A stretch of DNA of 64,000 nt from positions 1-64,000 of the forward strand of contig JAFGYB010000010.1 of assembly GCA_016936355.1 (NCBI GenBank). Direction: 5' to 3'. The notes beneath the pieces were generated by a model that was not told where the DNA came from, searched no databases, and saw only the letters and a list, made by a program, of their open reading frames with translations. Shown here piece by piece: positions 9,159 to 17,929 of the stretch. The position numbers and the translations under genes were made by a program. The first letter of the stretch is position 1; the number at the start of each line of letters is the position of its first letter. Source of the stretch: Bacteroidales bacterium (GTDB taxonomy: Bacteria > Bacteroidota > Bacteroidia > Bacteroidales > F082).

Positions 9159-9602
9159 TTATCGTCTTAAAATGCTATAGGCACACCGGGCCACCACAAC
9201 CGGTTCTTCCTGATGTTGCTGAAAGAGTTTCACATCGGCCAGAATAATTCTTTTTCCTGATTTAATCAATGTACCTTCACCATAAATGGCTTCTCCTTCA
9301 ATCGCTCCATGCAAATAATCGATGCGCATATCCACCGTATTCACCTGATCCTGTTTGCGTGCCAGACTCAGAGCTACAAGCCCGCCTGTCGTATCGGCAA
9401 TGCTCGCCAGGATCCCGCCATGCCATAACTTTCGTCTGAAATCCCCTACGAAATTTTCCTGAAAAGGAACACATACTTTGGTATACCCCTCTTTCAACTC
9501 ACGGATTTCAACACCCAGCAACTTATTTACCGGCATAATCTCACTGATGACATGCTTCAATTCAGTCATTCTCTGGTTTTCCTGCTGATGATCTTCTTTC
9601 AT
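9159..9602 (-). CDS. PaaI-family hotdog thioesterase
   Basis: A 147-residue hotdog-fold protein of the PaaI/YdiI group, which hydrolyses acyl- or aryl-CoA thioesters. The signature LWHGGILASIADTTGGLVAL lies in the middle, followed by NTVDMRIDYLHGA and a C-terminal strand ARCAYSIL. The ATG at 9602 (MKEDHQQ) is chosen because the longer frame adds a basic tail not typical of the family; Met at 9566 is also possible. It lies upstream of the small membrane protein gene on the same strand. The substrate is unknown. Confidence 0.8.
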   Translation of the reverse strand: MKEDHQQENQRMTELKHVISEIMPVNKLLGVEIRELKEGYTKVCVPFQENFVGDFRRKLWHGGILASIADTTGGLVALSLARKQDQVNTVDMRIDYLHGAIEGEAIYGEGTLIKSGKRIILADVKLFQQHQEEPVVVARCAYSILRR

Positions 9603-9755
9603 TTTTCTGGTTATCAGGTTAACTTTTTTATACTTCTGCAAAGTTGGGAAAATAATCACAGGTTGAAACCAAAGTCCAAAAATAGTTCGTTAGAAATTCA
9701 CAAAAACAGCTCACCCCCCCTGACCTAAGGTACTGATTTGTTCATTTTCTTTTTG

Positions 9756-9763
9756 TACATTTG
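9756..9763 (+). promoter_or_regulatory. -7 element TACATTTG before glycosyltransferase
   Basis: An exact TAnnTTTG match, 21 nt before the ATG at 9785. TTTG at 9737-9740 is 15 nt upstream, a short spacing. Placing the transcript start near 9770 excludes the TTG at 9761 as translation start. Confidence 0.45.
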
Positions 9764-9784
9764 GCCCGCAAACGACCTGATATA

Positions 9785-10693
9785 ATGAATCCGGACTCCA
9801 TTCAAAAAGTAAGACAATCCGACACTTCCGGCAAGGTATTTTCTATTTTGCTGCCAACCTGGAATAACCTCTCCTATTTGAAACTGTGTATTGAAAGTCT
9901 GCGAAAAAATTCGACCCACCCACACCAGATTATCGTATTGGTGAACGAAGGAAAAGACGGAAGTTTGGAATGGGTTCGGAATCAAAAGGACATTGATTAT
10001 GTGTACACCCCAGCCAATTTGGGAATCTGTTACGGACTCAATGTCTGCAGGTCACTGGTGACAACGGATTACATTCTTTATCTGAACGACGATATGTATG
10101 TGCTTCCTGGCTGGGACGATCTGTTGAAAAAAGAAGCTGATCGGGTCGGTCACAGTTCGTTTATTTTATCTTCCACCATGATCGAACCTACCAATATTGG
10201 AAGCCCTTGTATCATGGTGAAAGATTTCGGTGACACGCCTGATAATTTCAGAGAAACAGAACTGTTGCAGCAATACAAAGAAATCCCCATGCAGGACTGG
10301 ACCGGGAGCACCTGGCCTCCGGTATTAATACCCCTGGTTTTGTGGGACCTGGTGGGTGGCATGAGTGTTGAATTTTCTCCGGGGATGTATTCCGATCCTG
10401 ACCTTTCCATGAAATTGTGGCAGGCTGGAGTACGGTATTTCAAAGGACTGGGAGAAAGTCGCGTGTATCATTTCGGATCCAAGTCCACCAAAAGAATCAA
10501 AAAAAACAAAGGAAGAGATCGCTTTCTTCAAAAATACGGAATTACTTCCCGTACGTTCACCAAATATTATCTGAGAAGAGGGACTCCTTTTACCGGGACT
10601 CTTCCCCAAATACAGGAACTGAGTTTCGGAAAACGATTTCTCAATAAATTAAAACTGTTGCAGTTAGTATTTACCAACAGAATTTCAATGTAA
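9785..10693 (+). CDS. glycosyltransferase family 2
   Basis: A 302-residue cytoplasmic GT-A enzyme. It opens with FSILLPTWNNLSYLKLCIES and has VNEGKDGSLEW (donor-binding loop), YTPANLGICYGLN, and the metal-binding NDDMYV at about residue 95. The central SPGMYSDPDLSMKLWQAG matches the acceptor side of rhamnosyl/galactosyl-type GT2 enzymes. No membrane segment is seen. It precedes the aminotransferase-fold gene by 6 nt and could be co-transcribed with it, but the functions look unrelated. The sugar is not determined. Confidence 0.8.
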   Translation: MNPDSIQKVRQSDTSGKVFSILLPTWNNLSYLKLCIESLRKNSTHPHQIIVLVNEGKDGSLEWVRNQKDIDYVYTPANLGICYGLNVCRSLVTTDYILYLNDDMYVLPGWDDLLKKEADRVGHSSFILSSTMIEPTNIGSPCIMVKDFGDTPDNFRETELLQQYKEIPMQDWTGSTWPPVLIPLVLWDLVGGMSVEFSPGMYSDPDLSMKLWQAGVRYFKGLGESRVYHFGSKSTKRIKKNKGRDRFLQKYGITSRTFTKYYLRRGTPFTGTLPQIQELSFGKRFLNKLKLLQLVFTNRISM

Positions 10694-10699
10694 GAATCC

Positions 10700-11866
10700 A
10701 TGGACAACAACTATAATTTCGATCAACACATATCCCGTGCCGGTACCGACGCCATCAAGTTTGACTTAAGAAAAGCCTATTTTGGAAACGAAAACGTGAT
10801 CCCTATGTGGGTGGCCGACATGGACTTTCCCACGCCTGAATGCATCAGCGAAGCCGTCATTCAAAGGGCGCAACACCCGATTTACGGCTATACAAAGGTC
10901 ACGGACGAATATCTTGAGGCTGTTGTAGCCTGGCAAAAAAACAGACATCACTGGGATATCCAAAAGGATTGGATATTGTTTTCTCCCGGAATCGTGCCGG
11001 CAGTCAATTTTGCCATACAGGCCTATACCCAAAAAGGCGACGGTATCATTGTTCAGCCTCCGGTTTATTTTCCTTTTTTCAGTGCGGTGAAAGACAACGA
11101 CAGAACGTTGCTTGAAAACCAGTTAATCTATGAGAACGGCACGTATTCCATCGATTTTGATAACCTGGAAACGCTGGCAAAATCAGCTAAAATGCTTATT
11201 CTTTCCAGTCCGCACAATCCGGTAGGTCGTTGTTTCTCAAAGGATGAACTCCTCAAAATGGGCGAAATATGCCTTAGAAATAAAGTGATCATTTTGTCTG
11301 ATGAGATCCACAACGATCTGATTCTTCCGGGATATGAACACATCACTACAGCTGCGGTGTCTGCAGAGATATCAGCAATCACGGTTACCTGTGTAGCCCC
11401 CACCAAAACCTTTAATATTGCCGGACTGAGTAGTTCTTCCATTATTATTCCCAACGAAGAGTTGAGAAAAATATTCAATGATTATCTGCACAGGCTGCAC
11501 ATCATGCGGGGAAATTTATTTGGTTATGTTGCAGCCACAGCCGGATATGAAAAAGGTGGTCCCTGGGTTGATGCACTGATGCAATACATCAAAGGGAACT
11601 TTGATTTGGTTCAATCTTTTATTGAAACGGAACTTCCTCAATTATCGCTGGTGAAACCGGAATCAACCTACCTGGCCTGGATCGATTTTACCAAAACAGG
11701 TTATTCCGATGAGGAGATCAAAAGAAAACTGATTCATGAAGCAGGCGTAGGGCTGAGTCATGGCCCGACGTTTGGAAAAGGTGGAGAAGGATTTCAGCGT
11801 ATGAATCTGGCCACCAATCGTGATCTAGTTCAACAGGCACTGGAAAAAATGGCCTCTGTTTTTTAA
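10700..11866 (+). CDS. PatB/MalY-type PLP-dependent C-S lyase (cystathionine beta-lyase-like)
   Basis: A 388-residue fold-type I PLP enzyme. The N-terminal VIPMWVADMDFPTPE is the PatB/MalY signature. SSPHNPVGR carries the Asn that contacts PLP, SDEIHNDL the Asp to the ring nitrogen, and the Schiff-base Lys is in CVAPTKTFNIAGL (about residue 236). The family cleaves cystathionine or cysteine to pyruvate and ammonia, and some members act as aminotransferases. Length is typical. Its neighbours do not fix the substrate. Confidence 0.85.
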   Translation: MDNNYNFDQHISRAGTDAIKFDLRKAYFGNENVIPMWVADMDFPTPECISEAVIQRAQHPIYGYTKVTDEYLEAVVAWQKNRHHWDIQKDWILFSPGIVPAVNFAIQAYTQKGDGIIVQPPVYFPFFSAVKDNDRTLLENQLIYENGTYSIDFDNLETLAKSAKMLILSSPHNPVGRCFSKDELLKMGEICLRNKVIILSDEIHNDLILPGYEHITTAAVSAEISAITVTCVAPTKTFNIAGLSSSSIIIPNEELRKIFNDYLHRLHIMRGNLFGYVAATAGYEKGGPWVDALMQYIKGNFDLVQSFIETELPQLSLVKPESTYLAWIDFTKTGYSDEEIKRKLIHEAGVGLSHGPTFGKGGEGFQRMNLATNRDLVQQALEKMASVF

Positions 11867-11878
11867 GAACCTAAAATC

Positions 11879-12442
11879 ATGGGAAAATCATTAAAACTTA
11901 CACTGATTCTGATGGGAATTGTACTGGGCATTTTCTTCATTGTCCCGATTATACTGCCTTCGCAGGTGGAAGTCCAAGCGTCCAAAGAAATCAAAGCACC
12001 CAAAACATTGGTTTTTGCACAAATCAGTAATCTGAAAAACAGAGCACAATGGACTCCCTTTGAGAAAACTTCCAACATGAAAGATTCTTTGTCCTTACCT
12101 GAAACAGGAATTGGTGCCAAATATTACTGGAAAAGCGGTGATACCGTTAAAAGAGTCCTCACAATCACCCAATTGAAGGCCCCCGATTTTATCGAAATGG
12201 AGCTTTGGTTTCCCAACAACCACGGTGCTACAGAAAAATGGGATTTAACCGGCGACTCCACTCAAACTCATGTTACCTGGCATTTTACCGTAATGAATTT
12301 GAACTATCCCTTTGGAAAATGGCTGGGACTTGTTCTGCGTAGCTCACTGGGATCGGTTCTGAAAGAAGGATTAAACAAGCTGGATAATGCCTGTACAAAA
12401 GAAAACAGCGAAGCAACAAAAGAAACAAATCAGCCGATCTGA
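11879..12442 (+). CDS. SRPBCC-fold protein with N-terminal membrane anchor
   Basis: A 187-residue protein: a single membrane helix (residues 5-27, LILMGIVLGIFFIVPIIL) followed by a START/polyketide-cyclase-like domain with VEVQASKEIKAPKTLVFAQI at the start of the fold. The last residues are Lys/Glu/Thr-rich. It follows the C-S lyase by 12 nt and overlaps the convergent rnz gene by 13 nt at the 3' end. The fold binds hydrophobic ligands in many proteins. No function can be assigned here. Confidence 0.7.
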   Translation: MGKSLKLTLILMGIVLGIFFIVPIILPSQVEVQASKEIKAPKTLVFAQISNLKNRAQWTPFEKTSNMKDSLSLPETGIGAKYYWKSGDTVKRVLTITQLKAPDFIEMELWFPNNHGATEKWDLTGDSTQTHVTWHFTVMNLNYPFGKWLGLVLRSSLGSVLKEGLNKLDNACTKENSEATKETNQPI

Positions 12443-13341
12443 TACGTATCCCCTTCCCTGCTGAGAATAGTATTTTCAAATACTGGGCGGGCTTCATTGA
12501 GTAATACATCCCGGTCCTTATACCGTGCCGAAAAATGCCCCAACAGTAGTTTTCCCACATTGGCTTTGGATGCCAGTGCAGCCGCCTGGGCTGCCGTTGC
12601 ATGGAATTTGTCTGCCGCAATCCCCTCATTTTTCTGATCAAAAGTGGACTCATGATAAAGCATGTCCACATCCTGAATGACCGGAATCAACTCTTCATCA
12701 TACACTGTATCACAGCAGTAAGCATAACTGAGAGGCTTGGGATGATAAGTAATCTCTTTGTTTTTCATGAGCACACCTGCGGGAGTGATAAAATCGGCTC
12801 CCTGCTTGATCTTGTACATTTGCTCCAGTCCGGGTTTAAACTCTTCAACAAACTCCTTAAGCAGGTTTCGTTCACTTTTGTCTTTCTCACGAAAGAGAAA
12901 TCCCCAGGTTGGGATACGGTGTTTCAGAGGGAAACAACTAATTTCCAACCGATCGTCTTCATAAATCAGGTCCGCTTCTTTCAATTCATGAAAAATCAGT
13001 TCGTATTTCAGGTGCATATCGGAAACTTTCAGATGCAAATTGAGTACATCCTGCAATTCGGGCGGGCCGTACACATGCAAATCCTCCTGTCGGCTAAATA
13101 AATTGAAAGTAGAGATCATGCCCATCAATCCCAGGTAGTGATCGCCGTGCAAATGGCTGATGAATACATGCGCCATATTCTTATAAGAAAACTTGAAACG
13201 CTGCATCTGCATTTGTGTCCCTTCACCGCAATCAATCATAAACTTTTTCCGGTTGTGCTGCAACAACTGACTGCTGGGGTGTTGTCGTGCGGTAGGCACC
13301 GCAGCCCCGTTTCCCAATATACTGACTTTGAATAATCCCAT
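12430..13341 (-). CDS. rnz: ribonuclease Z
   Basis: A 303-residue tRNase Z of the short form, which trims the 3' ends of tRNA precursors lacking encoded CCA. The metallo-beta-lactamase motif II is SHLHGDHYLG (about residue 63), with other ligand His in LKHRIPTWGF and LLGHFSARY and the Asp in YCCDT. This role fits the tRNA-Arg and tmRNA here, neither of which encodes CCA. It starts with MGLFKVSILGNGAAVPT, as in the family. It lies downstream of rpsA on the same strand, separated by a terminator. Confidence 0.95.
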   Translation of the reverse strand: MGLFKVSILGNGAAVPTARQHPSSQLLQHNRKKFMIDCGEGTQMQMQRFKFSYKNMAHVFISHLHGDHYLGLMGMISTFNLFSRQEDLHVYGPPELQDVLNLHLKVSDMHLKYELIFHELKEADLIYEDDRLEISCFPLKHRIPTWGFLFREKDKSERNLLKEFVEEFKPGLEQMYKIKQGADFITPAGVLMKNKEITYHPKPLSYAYCCDTVYDEELIPVIQDVDMLYHESTFDQKNEGIAADKFHATAAQAAALASKANVGKLLLGHFSARYKDRDVLLNEARPVFENTILSREGDTYQIG

Positions 13342-13353
13342 ATGCCCAAATAT

Positions 13354-13387
13354 AAAAAAATCCCTTCCATAATGGGAGGGATTTTTT
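13354..13387 (-). terminator. intrinsic terminator of rpsA
   Basis: TCCCTTCC (13361-13368) pairs with GGGAGGGA (13374-13381) with one G-T wobble and an ATAAT loop. The A-run 13354-13360 becomes the U-run on the minus strand. It separates rpsA from rnz. Confidence 0.85.
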
Positions 13388-13404
13388 ATGATAGTAAGAA
13401 AGAA

Positions 13405-15354
13405 TTATTTCTTTTTCTCTTCTTTCTCTTTCTTTTCCAGATCGGACTTCAGGTTGGCCAGAACATCCAGATCACCCAGCGTTGTTTTTTCCAGGTTATC
13501 GTTCAGTTTTTTCACTGCACGTTTGGCAGTTTTGGTTCCTGTATCAGATTTGGTTTCTTTCTTGGCTTCCGGTTCCTGGAAGGTTTCAATGTGTGAAAGA
13601 ACAATCTTCTTGTTGTCTTTAGAGAATTCAATCACTTTGAAATCCAGTTTGTCTTCTGCTTTCATGTTGGAACCGTCTTCTTTTTTCATGTGACGATTGG
13701 GCACGAAACCTTCAACACCGTATGGCAAAGCTACCAAAGCACCTTTGTCCATTACATTGATCACGGTACCTTCATGTACTGAATTCAATGTAAATACGGT
13801 TTCGAAGACATCCCAGGGATTTTCTTCCAGCTGTTTGTGACCCAGGCTCAAACGACGGTTTTCTTCGTCTACATCCAACACAACTACGTCAATCGTTTCA
13901 CCGATCTTGGTGAATTCTGCAGGGTGTTTGATTTTCTTGGACCAGGACAGGTCGCTGATATGGATCAAACCATCCACACCTTCTTCAATTTCCACAAAAA
14001 TACCGAAGTTGGTAAAGTTGCGGACGATGGCGCTGTGTTTGGATCCAACCGGATAACGGTCACGGATGTCTTTCCACGGATCGGGAATGAGTTGCTTCAT
14101 ACCCAGCGACATTTTTCTTTCGTCGCGGTCCAGGGTCAGGATCACAGCTTCCACTTCGTCGCCTACTTTCAGGAAATCCTGAGCAGTACGCAGGTGCTGT
14201 GACCAGGACATTTCGGAAACGTGGATCAAACCTTCCACTCCGGGAGAAATTTCGATGAAAGCACCGTAGTCGGCAATTACCACTACTTTGCCTTTTACCT
14301 TGTCGCCTACCTTCAGTTCCTGATCCAGAGAATCCCACGGGTGGGGAGTCAGCTGTTTCAGACCCAATGCAATGCGTTTTTTGTTTTCGTCGAAGTCGAG
14401 AATTACCACTTTCAGTTTCTGATCCAGTTCCACCACTTCTTCGGGGTGGTTGATGCGTCCCCATGAAAGGTCGGTAATGTGAATCAAACCGTCCACACCT
14501 CCCAGGTCGATGAATACACCATAAGAAGTAATGTTTTTGACGGTTCCTTCCAGTACCTGTCCTTTTTCCAGTTTGGCAATAATTTCTACTTTCTGTGCTT
14601 CCAGTTCGTCTTCGATCAGTGCTTTATGAGAAACAACCACGTTTTTGTATTCGTGGTTGATTTTTACCACTTTGAATTCCATGGTTTTGTCCACAAACAC
14701 ATCGTAATCACGAATCGGTTTCACATCAATCTGTGAACCGGGTAAGAAGGCTTCAATTCCGAATACGTCAACAATCAAACCACCTTTGGTACGGCTTTTT
14801 ACATAACCGTTGATGATTTCATCTTTTTCATAGGCTTCGTTGATGCGATCCCATGATTTCAGGATACGGGCTTTTTTGTGTGACAGAATCATCTGACCGG
14901 AAGCATCTTCCTGATTGTCCACATAAATTTCCACTTTGTCCCCCACCTTCAGGTTGGGATTGTAGCGGAATTCGTTGGCAGGAATCACACCGTCTGATTT
15001 GTAACCAATGTTCACAACCACTTCGCGGCTGTTCACAGCTACCACACTGCCTTCAATCACTTCGTGCTCTACAATGGAGCTCATGGTCTTTTCGTACAGG
15101 GCAGCCAGTTTGCTACGCTCTGCATCTGAATAATTGTCCTGTTTTTTGCTCAACGCATCCCAGTCGAATTCTTCAGGAGCTTTATCAGCTTCTTTGTTTT
15201 CTTCTTTGGCTTCTGCAACTGGTTCTTCAGTTGCGGTTTCTGCTTTGGGAGTTTCTTCGGCAACAACTTCAGGAGTAGGGTTTTCATCTGTTGCTTCCTG
15301 ATTTACATCCTGTACTTCAGGAGTTTCCTGGATGTCTTTTTCTTTATCTGACAT
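13405..15354 (-). CDS. rpsA: 30S ribosomal protein S1
   Basis: A 649-residue S1, longer than the E. coli protein. About 95 acidic, Glu/Pro/Ala-rich residues precede six S1 domains starting near IEGSVVAVNS, INGYVKSRTK, LEGTVKNITS, VKGKVVVIAD, HSAIVRNFTN and HEGTVINVMD. The C-terminus is Lys-rich (EKKEKEEKKK). Domains 3-5 show the best RNA-binding S1 consensus (GLIHITDLSW type). S1 brings mRNA to the 30S subunit. Its acidic N-terminal tail is a feature of Bacteroidota S1. It has its own promoter and terminator. Confidence 0.96.
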   Translation of the reverse strand: MSDKEKDIQETPEVQDVNQEATDENPTPEVVAEETPKAETATEEPVAEAKEENKEADKAPEEFDWDALSKKQDNYSDAERSKLAALYEKTMSSIVEHEVIEGSVVAVNSREVVVNIGYKSDGVIPANEFRYNPNLKVGDKVEIYVDNQEDASGQMILSHKKARILKSWDRINEAYEKDEIINGYVKSRTKGGLIVDVFGIEAFLPGSQIDVKPIRDYDVFVDKTMEFKVVKINHEYKNVVVSHKALIEDELEAQKVEIIAKLEKGQVLEGTVKNITSYGVFIDLGGVDGLIHITDLSWGRINHPEEVVELDQKLKVVILDFDENKKRIALGLKQLTPHPWDSLDQELKVGDKVKGKVVVIADYGAFIEISPGVEGLIHVSEMSWSQHLRTAQDFLKVGDEVEAVILTLDRDERKMSLGMKQLIPDPWKDIRDRYPVGSKHSAIVRNFTNFGIFVEIEEGVDGLIHISDLSWSKKIKHPAEFTKIGETIDVVVLDVDEENRRLSLGHKQLEENPWDVFETVFTLNSVHEGTVINVMDKGALVALPYGVEGFVPNRHMKKEDGSNMKAEDKLDFKVIEFSKDNKKIVLSHIETFQEPEAKKETKSDTGTKTAKRAVKKLNDNLEKTTLGDLDVLANLKSDLEKKEKEEKKK

Positions 15355-15489
15355 TCATTAATTCTTGTGTTTCAACGTAACCACCCGATACTTGTACATC
15401 GAAACGGGTTCAACATTCTTTTGTTCTTGTTTTAAAAATTTGACGTGTAAACAGTTGAGAACAAATTCGGGCCTCTTAAAACAAGGCCG

Positions 15490-15497
15490 CAAAGATA
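15490..15497 (-). promoter_or_regulatory. rpsA -7 element (TATCTTTG on minus strand)
   Basis: An exact TAnnTTTG match read as CAAAGATA on the plus strand. It predicts a transcript start near 15484 and a leader of about 130 nt. A short inverted repeat (GGCCT 15470-15474 with AGGCC 15484-15488) covers the predicted start and could be an operator or a 5' hairpin. No -33 box is clear. Confidence 0.5.
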
Positions 15498-15677
15498 CAC
15501 AAAATATTCTTTAATATGAAGCTGAATTTTATTTTTTCACCCGGCCAAAATCGAGCAGTAAATTGAGTTTTACAGCCTTTGACTTGAAAAGTATTTCCGG
15601 TATTCCCCATCTATTCACGGTAAAAATACAGATTGTCTTTCGGGCATCAAAGAATATGCTGGATGACAAGAAATCCT

Positions 15678-15685
15678 TATCTTTG
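15678..15685 (+). promoter_or_regulatory. ychF -7 element (TATCTTTG)
   Basis: An exact TAnnTTTG match 36 nt before the ychF ATG. It shares the 366-nt spacer 15355-15720 with the divergent rpsA promoter; nothing else is recognisable in that spacer. Confidence 0.5.
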
Positions 15686-15720
15686 CGCGCTTAATTTCGA
15701 TACATAAAACAAATCATTTC

Positions 15721-16815
15721 ATGGCTTTAAATTGTGGAATCATCGGGCTGACGAATACAGGAAAAACCACCATTTTCAATTGTATGTCCAACACCAAGGC
15801 AGAAAGTTCCAACTATGCCTTCAGTGCTACTAAATCCAATAAAGGAGTGGTGGATGTGCCTGATCCGCGTTTGTATGTGCTGGATAAATTGCTACCGGCC
15901 GATAAACTGGTACCAGCTACTGTTGAAATTGTAGATCTGCCGGGACTGGCTAAAGGTGCCAGTCAGGGAGAAGGCGTAGGAAACAAGTTCCTGGCCGATG
16001 TGCAGCAAACCGATGCCCTGATCCATGTGCTGCGTTGCTTCGACGATGAAAACCTGCCCCACATCGAAGGCTCTGTCAATCCGGTCCGCGATCTGGAAAT
16101 TGTGGATTTTGAATTGCAGGTGCGCGATCTGGACCTGGTGGAACGCAAGATTTTGCGACTGGAAAAACTCTCCAAAACAGGAAACAAAGACGCCAAAAAA
16201 GGCATTGAAGTCCTGACCGTTTATAAAAACCATTTGGAAAATTTCGGGAATGCACGCAACGCGCCCGTTTCGGAAGAGGATGCAGCGTTTATTCACGACC
16301 TGCTCCTGCTTACTGCCAAACCCGTGATTTATGTGTGTAACGTAGACGATGCTTCAGCCATCAACGGTAACGAATATGTACAGAAAGTACAGGAAAACCT
16401 GGGACCGGATGCTACGATCCTGGTGATTGCCGGGAAGTTGGAAGCAGAAATTTCCGAACTGGAAGATGAAGAAGACCGGGCTGTATTTCTGGAAGACGCC
16501 GGGCTGACTGAACCAGGCGTAAACAAACTGGTCAGAGCAGCTTATGACATTTTGAATTTGCAATCGTTCTTCACCATCGGCAAAACAGAAAACCGGGCCT
16601 GGACGATCCACAAGGGCATGACGGCCCCGCAGGCTGCCGGTGTCATTCACAGCGATCTGGAACGCGGGTTCATTCGCGCCGAAGTGATGAAATACGACGA
16701 TTTTGTCGCGTTGAAATCGGAACAGGCTGTGAAGGAAGCCGGTAAATTCCACGTAGAAGGCAAGAATTACGTGGTAGACGACGGCGACATCATGCACATC
16801 CGTTTTAACGTATAA
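15721..16815 (+). CDS. ychF: redox-regulated ATPase YchF (OLA1 family)
   Basis: A 364-residue Obg-type P-loop protein of standard length. The G1 motif is GLTNTGKTTIFN, G3 is VDLPGLAKGAS, and NVDD stands where GTPases have NKxD, which fits the ATP preference of YchF. A coiled-coil insertion occupies about residues 130-180 and a TGS domain the C-terminus (FFTIGKTENRAWT to IMHIRFNV). It is a ribosome-associated factor with a role in stress and translation. It is divergent from rpsA and followed after 3 nt by the EamA transporter. Confidence 0.95.
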   Translation: MALNCGIIGLTNTGKTTIFNCMSNTKAESSNYAFSATKSNKGVVDVPDPRLYVLDKLLPADKLVPATVEIVDLPGLAKGASQGEGVGNKFLADVQQTDALIHVLRCFDDENLPHIEGSVNPVRDLEIVDFELQVRDLDLVERKILRLEKLSKTGNKDAKKGIEVLTVYKNHLENFGNARNAPVSEEDAAFIHDLLLLTAKPVIYVCNVDDASAINGNEYVQKVQENLGPDATILVIAGKLEAEISELEDEEDRAVFLEDAGLTEPGVNKLVRAAYDILNLQSFFTIGKTENRAWTIHKGMTAPQAAGVIHSDLERGFIRAEVMKYDDFVALKSEQAVKEAGKFHVEGKNYVVDDGDIMHIRFNV

Positions 16816-16818
16816 CCT

Positions 16819-17715
16819 ATGAGCCAGGCCCATTTAGGCGAAACAGCGGCATTGCTTACAGCCCTTTTTTGGACGGTCTCTGCACTGGCTTTTGAAGGAG
16901 CTACCAAACGGGTAGGCGCCTTTGCCGTCAACCTCATTCGATTGGTTTTTGCGCTCGTGTTTCTGAGCATTTTATCGTATTTCCTCAGGGGAATTGCATT
17001 CCCCGTCGACGCCTCAGCCCATGCCTGGATCTGGCTGGGATTGTCAGGAGTGGTTGGTTTTATCCTGGGCGATTATTTCCTGTTTTCCTCCTACCCCATC
17101 ATCGGTTCACGCATGGCCATGCTGCTGATGACGCTGGCCCCGCCCATAGCGGCTCTTACCGGTTGGCTGATGCTGGACGAAACCCTCAGCTTCAAAGGAC
17201 TGGCCGGGATGGTTCTGGTCCTGACGGGAATCGCCATCGCCATTTGGAACAGACCCAACAATAAGGAAAAGATCAAATTACGTTACCCCTTAAAGGGCAT
17301 TCTCTATGGTATTCTCGGAGCTGTTGGACAGGGTGGCGGCATTGTGTTGAGTAAATATGGCATGGGCTCTTACAATGCCTTTGCAGCGACACAGGTAAGG
17401 ATTATTGTTTCTGTTGCCGGATTCATTCTGATCATTGCAGTGCTCAATCGCTGGAAAAACATCGTGAAACCATTCAGAAACAAAAAAGCCGTCAAAGGGA
17501 TTACTGTGGGCTCATTTTTTGGCCCTTTCCTAGGCGTATCTTTCTCCTTATTGGCAGTTCAAAATATCAACTCCGGCATCGCATCCACCATTATGGCTAT
17601 GGTCCCGGTATTCATTATTGTACCTTCCGTTATCATTTACAAACAAAAAGTAACGGTAGCCGAAGTGGCCGGTGCTTTTTTGAGTGTCTTTGGTGTGGCT
17701 TTGTTTTTTGTTTAG
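16819..17715 (+). CDS. EamA/DMT-family transporter
   Basis: A 298-residue membrane protein with about ten helices arranged as two EamA repeats (residues about 8-140 and 155-298). Each half ends with the typical run: GSRMAMLLMTLAPPIAALTG and then LMLDE in repeat 1, and SGIASTIMAMVPVFIIVPS in repeat 2. Members export or import small metabolites such as amino acids or nucleotide sugars. It starts 3 nt after ychF, so the two are probably co-transcribed. The substrate cannot be inferred. Confidence 0.85.
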   Translation: MSQAHLGETAALLTALFWTVSALAFEGATKRVGAFAVNLIRLVFALVFLSILSYFLRGIAFPVDASAHAWIWLGLSGVVGFILGDYFLFSSYPIIGSRMAMLLMTLAPPIAALTGWLMLDETLSFKGLAGMVLVLTGIAIAIWNRPNNKEKIKLRYPLKGILYGILGAVGQGGGIVLSKYGMGSYNAFAATQVRIIVSVAGFILIIAVLNRWKNIVKPFRNKKAVKGITVGSFFGPFLGVSFSLLAVQNINSGIASTIMAMVPVFIIVPSVIIYKQKVTVAEVAGAFLSVFGVALFFV

Positions 17716-17717
17716 AA

Positions 17718-17752
17718 ATAAAAAAAGCAGCCCACGATTGTTAAGCTGCTTT
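17718..17752 (-). terminator. terminator-like hairpin after the tRNA-Arg remnant
   Basis: AAAGCAGC (17724-17731) pairs with GCTGCTTT (17745-17752), loop 13 nt. The long A-run on its left makes it a good terminator for minus-strand RNA. It could also weakly end the EamA transcript, but only three T follow on the plus strand. Confidence 0.6.
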
Positions 17753-17753
17753 A

Positions 17754-17770
17754 AGTGATCCACCGGGATT
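17754..17770 (-). pseudogene. decayed copy of the tRNA-Arg 3' end
   Basis: AGTGATCCACCGGGATT matches 17928-17945, the 3' end of the intact tRNA-Arg plus flank, except for one missing C. Upstream on the minus strand no acceptor, D-arm or anticodon arm is recognisable. Like the intact gene it is followed by a terminator hairpin. It may be a leftover of a tandem duplication or the far end of a former integration site. Confidence 0.5.
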
Positions 17771-17833
17771 GCTGCGCGATCCCTTAGAGCTCCGAATTCC
17801 GAGAACAAAAGCTGTGTTTTCTGCGAAAACAAT

Positions 17834-17893
17834 TTTTTTGTTTCAATCCAACGCTCTTTGAATAAACTCAACCGCCGGGATTGAAACAAAAAA
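17834..17893. repeat. 16-bp perfect inverted repeat with 28-nt loop
   Basis: TTTTTTGTTTCAATCC (17834-17849) is exactly complementary to 17878-17893. The right arm's A-run also serves as the U-run of the tRNA-Arg terminator. The loop holds no recognisable feature. It may be a bidirectional stem-loop or the remains of a small mobile element. Confidence 0.7.
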
Positions 17894-17918
17894 GCTTGTG
17901 TCATTTGACACAGGCTTT
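17888..17918 (-). terminator. terminator of tRNA-Arg
   Basis: A 12-bp stem with one wobble: 17891-17902 with 17907-17918, loop ATTT. The A-run before it reads as U on the minus strand. It ends the ssrA / four-helix gene / tRNA-Arg direction of transcription. Confidence 0.85.
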
Positions 17919-17929
17919 CCTTCTCTTAG

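Noticed and set aside
14060-14464. Long open frames in other phases within rpsA, nifJ, priA and similar genes
   Set aside because: They overlap strong conserved genes in another frame and show no domain or start signals of their own.
17840-17887. GATTGAAAC-type ends that look like CRISPR repeats
   Set aside because: There are only two copies and they are inverted, not direct. There is no spacer array and no cas gene.
17548-17904. Minus-strand open frame across the EamA gene end and the inverted repeat
   Set aside because: It is antisense to a well-supported transporter gene and crosses the tRNA terminator. Composition and content are not protein-like.
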